Origin: Caldovatus aquaticus
GTDB lineage: Bacteria > Pseudomonadota > Alphaproteobacteria > Acetobacterales > Acetobacteraceae
Length of the DNA: 64,000 nucleotides
NCBI RefSeq assembly: GCF_019458025.1
Contig: NZ_JAHZUY010000001.1
Coordinates: forward strand, 1-64,000
Direction of reading: 5' to 3'
Below the pieces are notes generated by a model. It did no database searches. It saw nothing but the letters and a program-made list of their open reading frames with translations, and was not told where the DNA came from. Below are positions 24,438 to 33,604 of this stretch, piece by piece (the stretch's first letter is position 1; each line of letters starts with the position of its first letter). Both the position numbers and the translations under genes were made by a program.

Positions 24438-25565
24438 ATGCGCCTCGGCCTGTTCATGATGCCGCTGCACCCGCCGGAGCGGCCGATGCACGAGACGCTG
24501 GCGGAGGACACGGAGAAGTCCCTGCTCGCCGACCGGCTCGGCTTCGACGAGCTGTGGGTGGGCGAGCACTTCTCGGCCAGCTCCGAGCCGATCCCCTCGC
24601 CCCTGATGTTCATGGCGGCGCTGGCGCCGCGCACCAGCCGCCTCACCTTCGCCACCGGCGTCATCAACCTGCCCAACCACCACCCGGCGATCGTCGCCGC
24701 CGAGGCGGCGCAGTTCGACCACATGACGCGCGGCCGCTTCATCATGGGCATCGGCCCGGGCGGCCTCGCCTCCGATTTCGAGCTGTTCGGCAACACCGAG
24801 CCGATCGCGCGCGGGAAGCGGATGCTGGAGGCGATGGACATCATCCTCCGCATCTGGGCGCAGGACGGCCCGCCCTACGACATCGCCGGGCGGAACTGGA
24901 CGGCGCGCATCGTCGATTCGGTCGTGCCCGAGCTCGGCGTCGGCACCATGCCGGTGCCCTTCCAGCGCCCGCACCCGCCGATCGCCATCACCGCGCGCAG
25001 CCTCGACAGCTTCGGCGTGAAGGTGGCGGCGCAGCGCGGCTGGGGCGTGGTGTCGGCGAACTTCGTCACCACCCGCGTGGTCGCCGGCCACTGGCGCACG
25101 CTGCGCGCCGCGCTGGCCGAGCACGGCAAGGCGGCGAGCGGCGAGAACTGGCGCGTCGCGCGCAACTTCTGCATCGCCGCGACCGAGGCCGAGGCGCGCG
25201 CGCGCGTCTTCGACGAGGCGGGGGCGAACCGCTACTACTTCCACTACCTCAGCACCCTGGCGCGGCCCGCGGGCCAGCTCGCCACGCTCAAGCCGGACGC
25301 CGAGACGCCGGACGAGGCGGTGACGCTCGAGCAGATCATCGCCGACTGCGTGATCTGGGGCTCGCCGCAGGGCGTGCTCGACCGGCTGGTGGCGTTCCGC
25401 GAGCAGGTCGGGCCGTTCGGCCACCTGCTGATGGCGGGCCTCGACTGGTCCGGGCCGAACGCGGCGTGGGAGCAGGAGACGATGCGGCGGCTCGCCGAGG
25501 AGGTGATGCCGCGCTTCCGCCAGCACGTCGCGGCGACCGAAGGCGGGCGGCGGGCGGCGGGGTAG
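24438..25565 (+). CDS. LLM-class (luciferase-like) flavin-dependent oxidoreductase
   Basis: A 375-residue TIM-barrel flavin monooxygenase of the bacterial luciferase superfamily. Typical parts are the N-terminal FMMPLHPP strand, GFDELWVGEHF, the RLTFATGV segment and MTRGRFIMGIGPG. Such enzymes use reduced FMN or F420 to oxidise small organics; the substrate is not evident. A strong GAGGAGGA site precedes the ATG. It stands alone with no flavin reductase next to it. Confidence 0.88.
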   Translation: MRLGLFMMPLHPPERPMHETLAEDTEKSLLADRLGFDELWVGEHFSASSEPIPSPLMFMAALAPRTSRLTFATGVINLPNHHPAIVAAEAAQFDHMTRGRFIMGIGPGGLASDFELFGNTEPIARGKRMLEAMDIILRIWAQDGPPYDIAGRNWTARIVDSVVPELGVGTMPVPFQRPHPPIAITARSLDSFGVKVAAQRGWGVVSANFVTTRVVAGHWRTLRAALAEHGKAASGENWRVARNFCIAATEAEARARVFDEAGANRYYFHYLSTLARPAGQLATLKPDAETPDEAVTLEQIIADCVIWGSPQGVLDRLVAFREQVGPFGHLLMAGLDWSGPNAAWEQETMRRLAEEVMPRFRQHVAATEGGRRAAG

Positions 25566-25671
25566 AGCCGATCGCGGACGGGCGCAGGCGGCCGGGAGCG
25601 CGGAGCGGCGCTCCGGACGACGGGCCGGAGCCGCGGCCGCGAACCGAAGGGCGCGGAAGCGGCCCCGGCGC

Positions 25672-26604
25672 TCAGCCGCCGTTCCCCTTGCGCAGCACCA
25701 GCGTCGTCCAGGGGCCGATGTCGAGCCGCATGGCGAGGCGGAGCCCCTGGCGCCGGTGCGCCGCCAGCACCCAGCGCGCCTGCGCGCCGAGCAGCCCGGC
25801 GAGGATCGCCGCGCCGCCGGGCGCGAGATGCCGGGCCAGATCCCTCGCCATGGCGCAGAGCGGGCGGGCCAGGATGTTGGCGAAGACGAGGTCGTAGGGC
25901 GCGCCCGCGCGCACGGCGCGGTGCCGCCAGCCGTCGGCGAGCGCGACGCGCACCAGCCCGGCGACGCCGTTGCGGCGCGCGTTGTCGGCGGCGACGCGCA
26001 CGCTCCAGGGCTCGATGTCGGTGGCGAGCACGGGGCGGCGCAGGCGCTTCGCCGCGGCGATGGCGAGGATGCCGGAGCCGGCGCCGAGGTCGAGCACGCG
26101 CCGCGGCCGGCGGCTGTTCGCCAGCCGCTCGAAGGCGATCAGGCAGCCCCGCGTCGAGGCGTGCTCGCCGCTGCCGAAGGCGAGGCCGGCGTCGAGGCGC
26201 AGCACGATGCGGCCGGGGGTCCGCCGGTCCGGCAGATGCGTCGGCCGGATCAGGAAGCGCGCGCCGATCGGCTGCTCCGGGAAGCTCTCGGCGCTGCGCT
26301 CGAGCCAGCCCTCCGCCGCGATCGGTTCCGCCGAGAGCGGCGGCGGCGCGATGCCCGCGGCGGCGGCGGCCAGCGCCAGCGCCGGCTGGAGCGTCTCCTC
26401 GCCGGCCCCCGCCTCGCGCACGCCCTCGACGCGCCAGGTGTCGCTCGCCTCGTCGCGGATGTAGGCGACGGTGGCGCAGACCGTCTGCAGGGCGGCCTCG
26501 AAGGCCGGCACCGCGGACTCCGGGAGGCCCTCGATCGAGAGCAGCTCCAGCGGCTCGGCGCGGCGGCGCGAGAGCGGCGTCGGGGACGGCCCGTCGGCGC
26601 GCAT
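25672..26604 (-). CDS. prmA: Ribosomal protein L11 methyltransferase PrmA
   Basis: SAM-dependent methyltransferase that trimethylates ribosomal protein L11. The 310-residue protein has an N-terminal L11-recognition region and a C-terminal Rossmann methyltransferase domain with AFGSGEHASTRGC (about 163-175), VLDLGAGSGILAIAAA and the NILARPL segment. Its ATG overlaps the uvrD stop by one base (TGATG), so both are likely cotranscribed leftward. Confidence 0.93.
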   Translation of the reverse strand: MRADGPSPTPLSRRRAEPLELLSIEGLPESAVPAFEAALQTVCATVAYIRDEASDTWRVEGVREAGAGEETLQPALALAAAAAGIAPPPLSAEPIAAEGWLERSAESFPEQPIGARFLIRPTHLPDRRTPGRIVLRLDAGLAFGSGEHASTRGCLIAFERLANSRRPRRVLDLGAGSGILAIAAAKRLRRPVLATDIEPWSVRVAADNARRNGVAGLVRVALADGWRHRAVRAGAPYDLVFANILARPLCAMARDLARHLAPGGAAILAGLLGAQARWVLAAHRRQGLRLAMRLDIGPWTTLVLRKGNGG

Positions 26605-28898
26605 CACGCCTTCTCCACGAAGCGGTCGAGCACGCGCTTGGTGCCCGCCTTGTCGAAGGCGATGTCGAGCCGATCCTCCTCCACCGCGAGGACGCGGCCG
26701 TAGCCGAATTTCTGGTGAAACACGCGCTCGCCCACGGCGATGGGCTCGGCGCGCGGCGGGCGCTCGGCGATCTCCCACGATCCGGTCTCGTAGATGCGCG
26801 GCGGCGGGCGGCGGGCGGCGAGGGCAAGCGGCCCGGCGAACATGCTCGCGGCGCCCGCGGCGCGCTGGCGCTCGAGCGCCGCCCCGCCGGCCTTCTCGAC
26901 ATGCTCCTCGGGCAGCTCGTCGAGGAAGCGGCTGGGGATCGCGGCGGTCCAGTTGCCGTAGACGCGCCGGTTCGCCGCGTGGCTCACCACCGCCACCTTG
27001 CGCGCGCGGGTGAGCCCCACATAGGCGAGGCGCCGCTCCTCCTCGAGCGCCTTCTCCCCGCCCTCGTCGAGCGCCCGCTGCGAGGGGAACAGCCCTTCCT
27101 CCCAGCCGGGCAGGAAGACCATGTCGAACTCCAGCCCTTTCGCCGCATGCAGCGTCATCAGCGCGACCCGCTCGCCCTCCGCCTGCTCGTCGTTCTCCAT
27201 CACCAGCGCGACGTGGTCGAGGAAGCCGGCGAGCGACTCGAACTCGCCGAGGGCGCGCAGCAGCTCCTTGAGGTTCTCGAGCCGCCCCGGCGCCTCCGGC
27301 GAGCGGTCCTGCTTCCACATCTCGGTGTAGCCGCTCTCGTCGAGCATGGCGGCGACGGTCGCGACATGCCCGTCGCGCCGGAGCTGCTCGCGCCAGCGGG
27401 CGAAGCCGCGCATCAGCTCGGCGAGCGCCTGGCGCGGCCGCGGGCGCAGCCCCTCGGCCGAGAAGGCGAGGCGCTCGGCGGCGACGGCAAGAGGGCTCCG
27501 CTCGAGGCGCGCGCGTTCGTGCAGCGCGCGCAGCGCGGAATCGCCGAGGCCGCGCTTCGGCTTGTTGACGATGCGCTCGAAGGCGAGATCGTCCGCCGGC
27601 TGGACGAGGACGCGCATGTAGGCCAGCGCGTCGCGGACCTCCTCGCGCTCGTAGAACCTGGCGCCGCCGACCACGCGGTAGGGGATGCCGAGGGCGATCA
27701 GCCGCTCCTCGAAAGCGCGGGTCTGGAAGCCGGCGCGCACCAGGATGGCGATCTCGGACAGCGGATGCCCGGCGCGCTGCGCGGCCTCGATGCGCTCGCC
27801 CACCATCCGCGCCTCCTCCTCGGAGTCCCAGAGGGCGACCACCTGCACCTTCTCGCCCTCGGCATCGTCGCGCCCGGGCCGCAGCGTCTTGCCGAGCCGG
27901 CTCCGGTTGTGCGCGATCAGGCCCGCGGCGGCGGCGAGGATCGGGCGCGTCGAGCGGTAGTTGCGCTCGAGGCGCACCACCCGCGCGTCCGGGAAGTCCC
28001 TCTCGAAGCGGAGGATGTTCTCGATCTCCGCGCCGCGCCAGGAGTAGATGGACTGGTCGTCGTCGCCGACGCAGCAGATGTTGCCGTGCCCCTGGGCGAG
28101 CAGGCGCAGCCACAGGTACTGCACCAGGTTGGTGTCCTGGTACTCGTCCACCAGGATGTAGCGGAAGGCGCGGTGGTACTGCGCCAGCACCTCCGGCTCG
28201 GTGCGCAGGATCTCCGTCGTGTGCAGCAGCAGGTCGCCGAAGTCGGCCGCGTTCAGGTCGCGCAGGCGCTGCTGGTAGGCGGCGTAGAGGGCGCGGGCGC
28301 GGCCGTTGGCGTAGTCCGAGTCCTCGGCGGGCGTCACGCGCTCCGGCGTCAGGCCGCGGTCCTTCCAGCGCTGCAGCAGCGCCATCAGCCCCGGCGCGGG
28401 CCAGCGCCTGAGGTCCACGCCCGCGGCCTCCATCACCTGCTTCAGAAGGCGCATCTGGTCGTCGGTGTCGAGGATGGTGAAGTTGCTCTTCAGCCCGACA
28501 TGTTCCGCGTGCCGGCGCAGCATGCGCGCGCCGAGCGCGTGGAAGGTGCCGAGCCACAGCCCCTCGGCCGGCCGGCCGATGATGGCGGAGACGCGCTCCC
28601 GCATCTCGCGCGCCGCCTTGTTGGTGAAGGTGACGGCCAGCACCTGCGAGGGGAAGGCGCGGCGGGTGACCAGCAGGTGCGCGAAGCGCGTGGTCAGCAC
28701 CCGGGTCTTGCCGGTGCCGGCGCCGGCGAGCACCAGCAGCGGGCCGTCCAGCGCCTCCACCGCCGCGCGCTGCTCGGGGTTGAGGCGCGCGAGGTAGTCG
28801 GGCAGCCCCGGCGGGGCGGCCGGGGAGGGCGCGGCGGGGAACGGCGTGGATGGCGCAGGCACGAAGGGCGATATAGAACGGCGCGCGAACTCCTCCAA
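26604..28898 (-). CDS. uvrD: ATP-dependent 3'-5' DNA helicase (UvrD/PcrA type)
   Basis: Superfamily 1A helicase for excision repair and replication restart. Motifs seen in order are the Q motif LNPEQRAAVEA, Walker A GAGTGKTRVL, DEYQDTN, the DDQSIYSWRGA segment, YRSTRPIL and YVGLTRAR. A linker and a C-terminal Tudor-like segment (GERVFHQKFGYGRV) match PcrA/UvrD. The outermost start is TTG 28898 without a visible upstream ribosome site; GTG 28862 is an equally credible start giving a shorter N-terminus. It is divergent from the next gene. Confidence 0.93.
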   Translation of the reverse strand: MEEFARRSISPFVPAPSTPFPAAPSPAAPPGLPDYLARLNPEQRAAVEALDGPLLVLAGAGTGKTRVLTTRFAHLLVTRRAFPSQVLAVTFTNKAAREMRERVSAIIGRPAEGLWLGTFHALGARMLRRHAEHVGLKSNFTILDTDDQMRLLKQVMEAAGVDLRRWPAPGLMALLQRWKDRGLTPERVTPAEDSDYANGRARALYAAYQQRLRDLNAADFGDLLLHTTEILRTEPEVLAQYHRAFRYILVDEYQDTNLVQYLWLRLLAQGHGNICCVGDDDQSIYSWRGAEIENILRFERDFPDARVVRLERNYRSTRPILAAAAGLIAHNRSRLGKTLRPGRDDAEGEKVQVVALWDSEEEARMVGERIEAAQRAGHPLSEIAILVRAGFQTRAFEERLIALGIPYRVVGGARFYEREEVRDALAYMRVLVQPADDLAFERIVNKPKRGLGDSALRALHERARLERSPLAVAAERLAFSAEGLRPRPRQALAELMRGFARWREQLRRDGHVATVAAMLDESGYTEMWKQDRSPEAPGRLENLKELLRALGEFESLAGFLDHVALVMENDEQAEGERVALMTLHAAKGLEFDMVFLPGWEEGLFPSQRALDEGGEKALEEERRLAYVGLTRARKVAVVSHAANRRVYGNWTAAIPSRFLDELPEEHVEKAGGAALERQRAAGAASMFAGPLALAARRPPPRIYETGSWEIAERPPRAEPIAVGERVFHQKFGYGRVLAVEEDRLDIAFDKAGTKRVLDRFVEKA

Positions 28899-28921
28899 CC
28901 GCTGCCGCCGTCCGACCGCGC

Positions 28922-29860
28922 ATGTTCCGTCGCCTCCTGGAATGGGCCGCCTGGCGCGGCAGCGTGCTGCTCGCCCTCAGCGTCGCGCTGGGGCTCGCCC
29001 TTCCGCCCCTCGCCGCGGCGGCGCGCGCCCTGGTGACGCCGGTGGTGGTGACGCTGCTCACCCTCGTGCTGTTGCGCGTGGATTTCGGCCGGCTCGGCGC
29101 GCTGCTGCGGCGGCCGCTGCTGATCGCGGCGCTGCTCGCCTGGATGATGCTCGCCGCGCCGGTGCTGGCGCACGGCCTGGTGCGGCTCGCCGGGCTCGAC
29201 GGCCCGCTCGGGGCGGGGGTGGTGGTGGTCGCGGCCGGCTGCGCCATCACCTCGGCGCCGGCCTTCGCCCGCCTCGTGGGGCTGGACGCGGAGATCGCCC
29301 TGGTGCTGGTGGTGCTCTCCACCCTGCTCGTGCCCTTCACCGCGCCGCCGCTGGCGCTCGGCCTGCTCGGGCTCGACCTCGCCATCCCGGTCGGGGCGCT
29401 GATGCTGCGCCTCGCCCTGGTGGTCGGGCTGCCGCTGCTCGCCTCGCTCGCGCTCCGCCGCCTCGCCGGGCCGGAGCGGCTCGCCCGCTGGGGCGCCGCG
29501 GTGGACGGGGCCGCGGTGCTGACGGTGTGCGTGTTCGGCGTCGCGGTGATGGACGGCGTCCAGGCCCGCCTGCTTGCCGATCCGCTCTGGGTCGCGGGCG
29601 GACTGGCCCTCGCCTTCGTCGCGAATTTCGGCCTCAACCTGGCGACCGCCCTCGCCTTCGCCCCGGCGGGCCGGCACCTCGCCCTCTCCGCCGGGCTGGT
29701 CGCCGGCAACCGCAATTCGGCGCTCTACCTCGCGGTGCTGCCGGCGACGACGGAGCCCGGCATCGCGCTGTTCCTGGCGCTCTTCCAGGTTCCGCTGTTT
29801 CTCAACCCCTTCCTGCTGCGGCCGGTCTATGCTCGGCTCCGCCGCTCCGGCCCGGCGTGA
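28922..29860 (+). CDS. BASS-type (bile acid:sodium symporter-like) transporter
   Basis: A 312-residue integral membrane protein with about nine or ten hydrophobic segments. The conserved region SAGLVAGNRNSALYLAVLP (about 255-273) resembles the substrate-site helix of the BASS/arsenite permease superfamily. The transported solute is unknown. Its ATG lies only 23 bases from the outermost uvrD start, so promoters must overlap that coding region or the uvrD start is further in. Confidence 0.7.
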   Translation: MFRRLLEWAAWRGSVLLALSVALGLALPPLAAAARALVTPVVVTLLTLVLLRVDFGRLGALLRRPLLIAALLAWMMLAAPVLAHGLVRLAGLDGPLGAGVVVVAAGCAITSAPAFARLVGLDAEIALVLVVLSTLLVPFTAPPLALGLLGLDLAIPVGALMLRLALVVGLPLLASLALRRLAGPERLARWGAAVDGAAVLTVCVFGVAVMDGVQARLLADPLWVAGGLALAFVANFGLNLATALAFAPAGRHLALSAGLVAGNRNSALYLAVLPATTEPGIALFLALFQVPLFLNPFLLRPVYARLRRSGPA

Positions 29861-29897
29861 TCCGCCGGCCCGAGGGCCGATGAGGGAGGCAACGCCC

Positions 29898-30701
29898 ATG
29901 CGGCTCACCGACGCCCAGCTGCAGCAATTCCACACCGAGGGCTGGCTGTTCCTGCCGGAGATCTTCTCGCCCGAGGAGATCGCCGTGCTGCGCGAGGAGG
30001 CCGAGGCGATCTACCGCGAGAACCGCCCCGAGATCTGGCGCGAGAAGTCCGGCGCCCCGCGCACCGCCTTCGCCGCCCACACCTACAACGAGGCGTTCCG
30101 CATCCTCGCCGCCCATCCGCGCATGATCGAGCCGATCGAGCAGGTGTTCGGCGAGAAGCTCTACATGCACCAGTTCAAGATCAACGCGAAGGCCGCCTTC
30201 ACCGGCGACGTCTGGCAATGGCACCAGGACTACGGCACCTGGGCGCGCGACGACGGCATGCCGGAGCCGCGGGCGATGAACATCTCCGTCTTCCTCGACG
30301 AGGTGATGCCGATCAACGGCCCGCTGATGCTGATCCCGCGCAGCCACCGCCACGGCGTGCTGGAGGCCGGGCACGACACCGAGACCACCTCCTACCCGCT
30401 CTGGACGCTCGACGAGGCGACGGTGACGCGGCTGGTGGAGGCGGGCGGGATAGTCGCCCCGACCGGCAGGCCGGGCGGGATGCTGATGTTCCACGGCAAC
30501 CTGGTGCACGGCTCGGCGCCGAACATCACGCCCTATCCGCGCAAGATCGTCTATCTGACGCTGAACGCGGTCTCCAACCACATCCGCAGGCCGACCCGGC
30601 CGGAATGGATCGCGCATCGCGACTTCACGCCGATCGAGCCGGTGGCCGACGACGCGCTGCTGCAGTACGCGCGCAGCCGGCGGCGGGCGGCGGCGGAATA
30701 G
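29898..30701 (+). CDS. EctD-like phytanoyl-CoA dioxygenase family protein
   Basis: Fe(II)/2-oxoglutarate dioxygenase of 267 residues. The metal triad is visible as His109 and Asp111 in WQWHQDYGTW and a distal His204 in GNLVHGSAPN; Arg215 could hold 2-oxoglutarate. The stretch from WHQDYGTW through DGMPEPRA to NGPLMLIPRSH closely follows the arrangement known in ectoine hydroxylase, but no ectABC genes are in this window, so an ectoine substrate is not supported. GGGAGG precedes ATG 29898. Confidence 0.85.
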   Translation: MRLTDAQLQQFHTEGWLFLPEIFSPEEIAVLREEAEAIYRENRPEIWREKSGAPRTAFAAHTYNEAFRILAAHPRMIEPIEQVFGEKLYMHQFKINAKAAFTGDVWQWHQDYGTWARDDGMPEPRAMNISVFLDEVMPINGPLMLIPRSHRHGVLEAGHDTETTSYPLWTLDEATVTRLVEAGGIVAPTGRPGGMLMFHGNLVHGSAPNITPYPRKIVYLTLNAVSNHIRRPTRPEWIAHRDFTPIEPVADDALLQYARSRRRAAAE

Positions 30702-30767
30702 GGCGCCGTCGCGCGGCCGCGACGGGCGGGTGGCGGTGCGCCCTGCGCCGCGCCGCTTCGCCGGCGC

Positions 30768-31316
30768 TCAGCGGCCGGGCGGGCGCCTCCGCCGCCAGTC
30801 CTCCGGCGCCTCGAACCGCCCGGCCCAGAGGCCGCGCCCCTCCCGGCGGGCAGCGGTTTCCGCCGCCGCGTAGTCCTCCGCGTAGCGGCGGAACGCCACC
30901 GCCCAGCCGGACCGGACCATCGCCTCGCCGAGATCGGTGCCGTTAGCGCGGCAGACGGCGATGGTCCGCCCGTAGCGGTCCTCCCCGCGGCCGGCGCAGC
31001 GCACCTCGCGCCCGGCCACGAGGTCCGCCAGCGCGCGCGCCGCCGCGGCGCCGCAGGCATAAGCGCGCCCGTCGCGCTCGCAGTCCTGGTCGCTCTCCGG
31101 CGCGTCGATGCCGTACAGCCGCACGCGCCGGCCCATGACCTCGAGCGTGTCCCCGTCCACCACGCGCGCCGCCCCCTGCAGCGCCGCCACCGGCCCCGGT
31201 GCGGGCGAGGACGGCGCCGGTTCGAGCCGGTCGCGATGCAGGCCGAGCCGCAGCAGCACCCCGAGGGCGACGGCAAGCAGCGCGAGGCCGAACAGGAGAG
31301 GCGCGCGGCGCGGCAT
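30768..31316 (-). CDS. Membrane-anchored thermonuclease-like (SNase) protein
   Basis: A 182-residue protein with an N-terminal hydrophobic segment (about residues 7-24), a Pro-rich spacer and a staphylococcal-nuclease fold starting at RVVDGDTLEV (51-60). Catalytic-type residues are present in RLYGIDAPESDQ (Arg67, Asp71, Glu74) and in DRYGRTIA. It is probably a periplasmic, membrane-attached nuclease. ATG 31316 was chosen because it directly precedes the hydrophobic segment; the longer open frame upstream is low-complexity. Confidence 0.82.
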   Translation of the reverse strand: MPRRAPLLFGLALLAVALGVLLRLGLHRDRLEPAPSSPAPGPVAALQGAARVVDGDTLEVMGRRVRLYGIDAPESDQDCERDGRAYACGAAAARALADLVAGREVRCAGRGEDRYGRTIAVCRANGTDLGEAMVRSGWAVAFRRYAEDYAAAETAARREGRGLWAGRFEAPEDWRRRRPPGR

Positions 31317-31567
31317 GGCGCCAGCGTAGCCGGAACCGCGGCCGGAGCCGGCACGGAGCGGGGGGGCGGCGCGCGCCGCCGCGCCTCCCGGCGGCCGCGC
31401 GTCCCCGCCCCGGCCCGATCCGGACCGGGCCTGTCGCCGCGGGCGGCGCGGCGGCAGGATGCGCGGCGATTGCGCAACAACGCGACGCGGCGCGGGCCGT
31501 CCTGGCCCCTTGCCCGGCCGGCGCGCGGGCGATAGGCCCGTTGTCAACCGACAAGAGGAGGAACGCG

Positions 31568-32566
31568 ATGTCCCGACCGACCCGGCGCGGCCTGGCCGCA
31601 GGCGCCGCAGGCGCGCTGCTCGGCGCGCGGACGCTCTCCGCCCGCGCCCAGACCGCGCCGGGCGGCGCCTGGCCGAACCGGCCGATCACCATCGTGGTCC
31701 CGAACCCGCCCGGCGGCGGCACCGACTTCGCCGCGCGGCTCTACCAGGAGCCGCTCGCGCGCGCGCTCGGCACGACGGTAATCATCGACAACCGCCCCGG
31801 CGCGAACGGCAACATCGCCATCCAGCATGTCGTGCGCTCCGCGCCGGACGGGCACACGCTGCTCCTGCAGTACAACGGCTATCACGCCGGCAACCCGGCA
31901 ATGATGCGGAACCTGCCCTGGGACCCGGTCCGGGACCTCGCGCCGGTCGGCATGGCGACGGTGGCGCCACACGGCATCTTCGCCGCGCCGAACCTGCCGG
32001 TGAACACGCTCGCCGAGCTGATCGCCCACGCCCGCGCCAATCCGGGGAAGCTGAACTACGCCTCCTCCGGCAGCGGCTCGATCCAGCACATCGCGGGCGT
32101 GCTGCTCGCGCGCGCCATCGGGACCGAGATGGTGCACGTGCCCTATCGCGGCGCGGCGCCGGCGCTGCAGGACGTGGCCGGCGGCCGGGTGGAGCTGTTC
32201 ATCACCACCCCCTCCTCCGCCATCGCCCTCGCCCAGGCCGGGCGCGTGAAGGCGCTGGCGATCGCGAGCGCCAACCGCATCGCCGCGCTGCCCGACGTGC
32301 CGACGACGGCGGAGGCCGGCCTGCCCGGCTTCGTCGTGGACGCCTGGTTCGCCATCTTCGCTCCCGCCGGCACGCCGCGGGAGATCATCGAGCGCATCAA
32401 CGCCGCCATGCGCTCCGCGACCGGGCTGCCCGAGGTGCGGCGCCGCGCCGAGGAGGGCGGCGTGATCCTGCGCCCGCTCACCGTCGAGCAGATGGACGAG
32501 GTGGCGCGGCGCGAGATCGCGACACTCGGGCGCGTCATCCGCGAGGCCGGGATCACGCTGGAGTAG
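31568..32566 (+). CDS. Tripartite tricarboxylate transporter (Bug family) binding protein
   Basis: Periplasmic solute receptor of the TctC/Bug family, which binds carboxylates. The 332-residue precursor has a twin-arginine-like signal (RPTRRG followed by an Ala-rich segment cut near ARAQ, residue 28). The mature protein shows ITIVVPNPPGGGTDFAAR, VIIDNRPGANGNI and HVPYRGAAPALQDV. No tctA or tctB is adjacent, as is common for orphan Bug receptors. GAGGAGGA precedes the ATG. Confidence 0.92.
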   Translation: MSRPTRRGLAAGAAGALLGARTLSARAQTAPGGAWPNRPITIVVPNPPGGGTDFAARLYQEPLARALGTTVIIDNRPGANGNIAIQHVVRSAPDGHTLLLQYNGYHAGNPAMMRNLPWDPVRDLAPVGMATVAPHGIFAAPNLPVNTLAELIAHARANPGKLNYASSGSGSIQHIAGVLLARAIGTEMVHVPYRGAAPALQDVAGGRVELFITTPSSAIALAQAGRVKALAIASANRIAALPDVPTTAEAGLPGFVVDAWFAIFAPAGTPREIIERINAAMRSATGLPEVRRRAEEGGVILRPLTVEQMDEVARREIATLGRVIREAGITLE

Positions 32567-32599
32567 GCGCCGCGCCGGGGACGGCGGGACGCGCCGCGA

Positions 32600-33604
32600 T
32601 CACGCGAGCCGCCGCCAGAAGATCGCCGCGTCGCGGAGCGTGATCCGGTCGGCGTCCAGCACGCAGCCGGGGATGCGGCCCGCCTCCTGCCAGCCGAGCG
32701 CCCGGCAGAGCGCCTCCGCCGCGCCGTCCGCCGGGGCGGGCAGGGTGAGCAGGCGCCGGCCGCGCTCGGCCGCCGCCTGTTCCGCCCGCCGCAGCAGCAT
32801 GCGCGCCACGCCGCGGCGGCGCGCGGCGGGATGCACCAGGAGCCCGGCGATCTCCGCCCGGTGCGGCTGGCTCTCCGGCGCGCCGAGGTCAAGCTGCACC
32901 GTGCCCGCCATCGCGCCGTCGCGCCACGCCGCCAGCAGCACGCGCTTCCCGGCCGCCACCTCGGCCGCGACCTGGCGCCAGTGGGCGCGCGCCCGCTCCG
33001 GCGCGAGCGGCGGAAGGAAGGACAGCGGGGCGCCGGCCGCGACGCAGGCGGTCAGGATCCCGCCGAGGCACCGCCCGGCCGAGGCGGCGGCGGCGGCGTC
33101 CAGCACCTCCACCGCCAGGCCGTGCGCGGGCTTGGCGTAGCGGAACTCGAGCGAGTTCGAGAGGTCGCCGAGCACGCGGATCGGGCCCGCGCGCACATAG
33201 CCGTGCTTCTCGTAGAAGCGGTGCGCGCGCTCGAAGCGCGTGTCCGACCAGAGCACGAGGCGCCGCGCGCCGGCGGCCCGGGCATGCGCCTCCGCGGCGC
33301 CGAGCAGGCGGTCGGCGAGGCCGGTGCCGCGCTCCTCCGCCGCGACGTACATGCGGCAGATCTCCCAGGCGTCGTCCCCGGGCAGCGGCTGCGCGCCCAC
33401 CATCCCGACGATGCGCCCCGCGCGCTCCGCGGCCCAGAGGGCGCCGCCCCGGCCGGCGAAATGGGTGGCGAGCGCGCGCAGCTCCGGCAGCTCGCCGTCC
33501 ACGTCGAGCACGCAGCCCGGATACTCGGCCCAGCAGGCGCCGATCAGCGCGATGAAGCCCGGGGCGTCGTCGTCCCGCCCGGGGCGCAGAACGGGGGCGC
33601 TCAC
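32600..33604 (-). CDS. Tandem-domain GNAT acetyltransferase
   Basis: A 334-residue protein with two GNAT folds. Domain 1 (about 1-150) has MYVAAEERGTGLADRLL and AHRFYEKHGYVR; domain 2 (about 165-334) has LLVHPAARRRGVARMLL and ALCRALGW. Substrates are not evident. The GTG start overlaps the aminotransferase stop by four bases, placing it as the last gene of the leftward pot-aminotransferase set. That context makes an amine substrate an attractive but unproven guess. Confidence 0.85.
   Translation of the reverse strand: MSAPVLRPGRDDDAPGFIALIGACWAEYPGCVLDVDGELPELRALATHFAGRGGALWAAERAGRIVGMVGAQPLPGDDAWEICRMYVAAEERGTGLADRLLGAAEAHARAAGARRLVLWSDTRFERAHRFYEKHGYVRAGPIRVLGDLSNSLEFRYAKPAHGLAVEVLDAAAAASAGRCLGGILTACVAAGAPLSFLPPLAPERARAHWRQVAAEVAAGKRVLLAAWRDGAMAGTVQLDLGAPESQPHRAEIAGLLVHPAARRRGVARMLLRRAEQAAAERGRRLLTLPAPADGAAEALCRALGWQEAGRIPGCVLDADRITLRDAAIFWRRLA

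Noticed and set aside
31511-31560. TTGTC-AACC-GACAA dyad before the Bug receptor gene, considered as an operator
   Set aside because: The five-base arms are short and no promoter boxes with sensible spacing were found around it.
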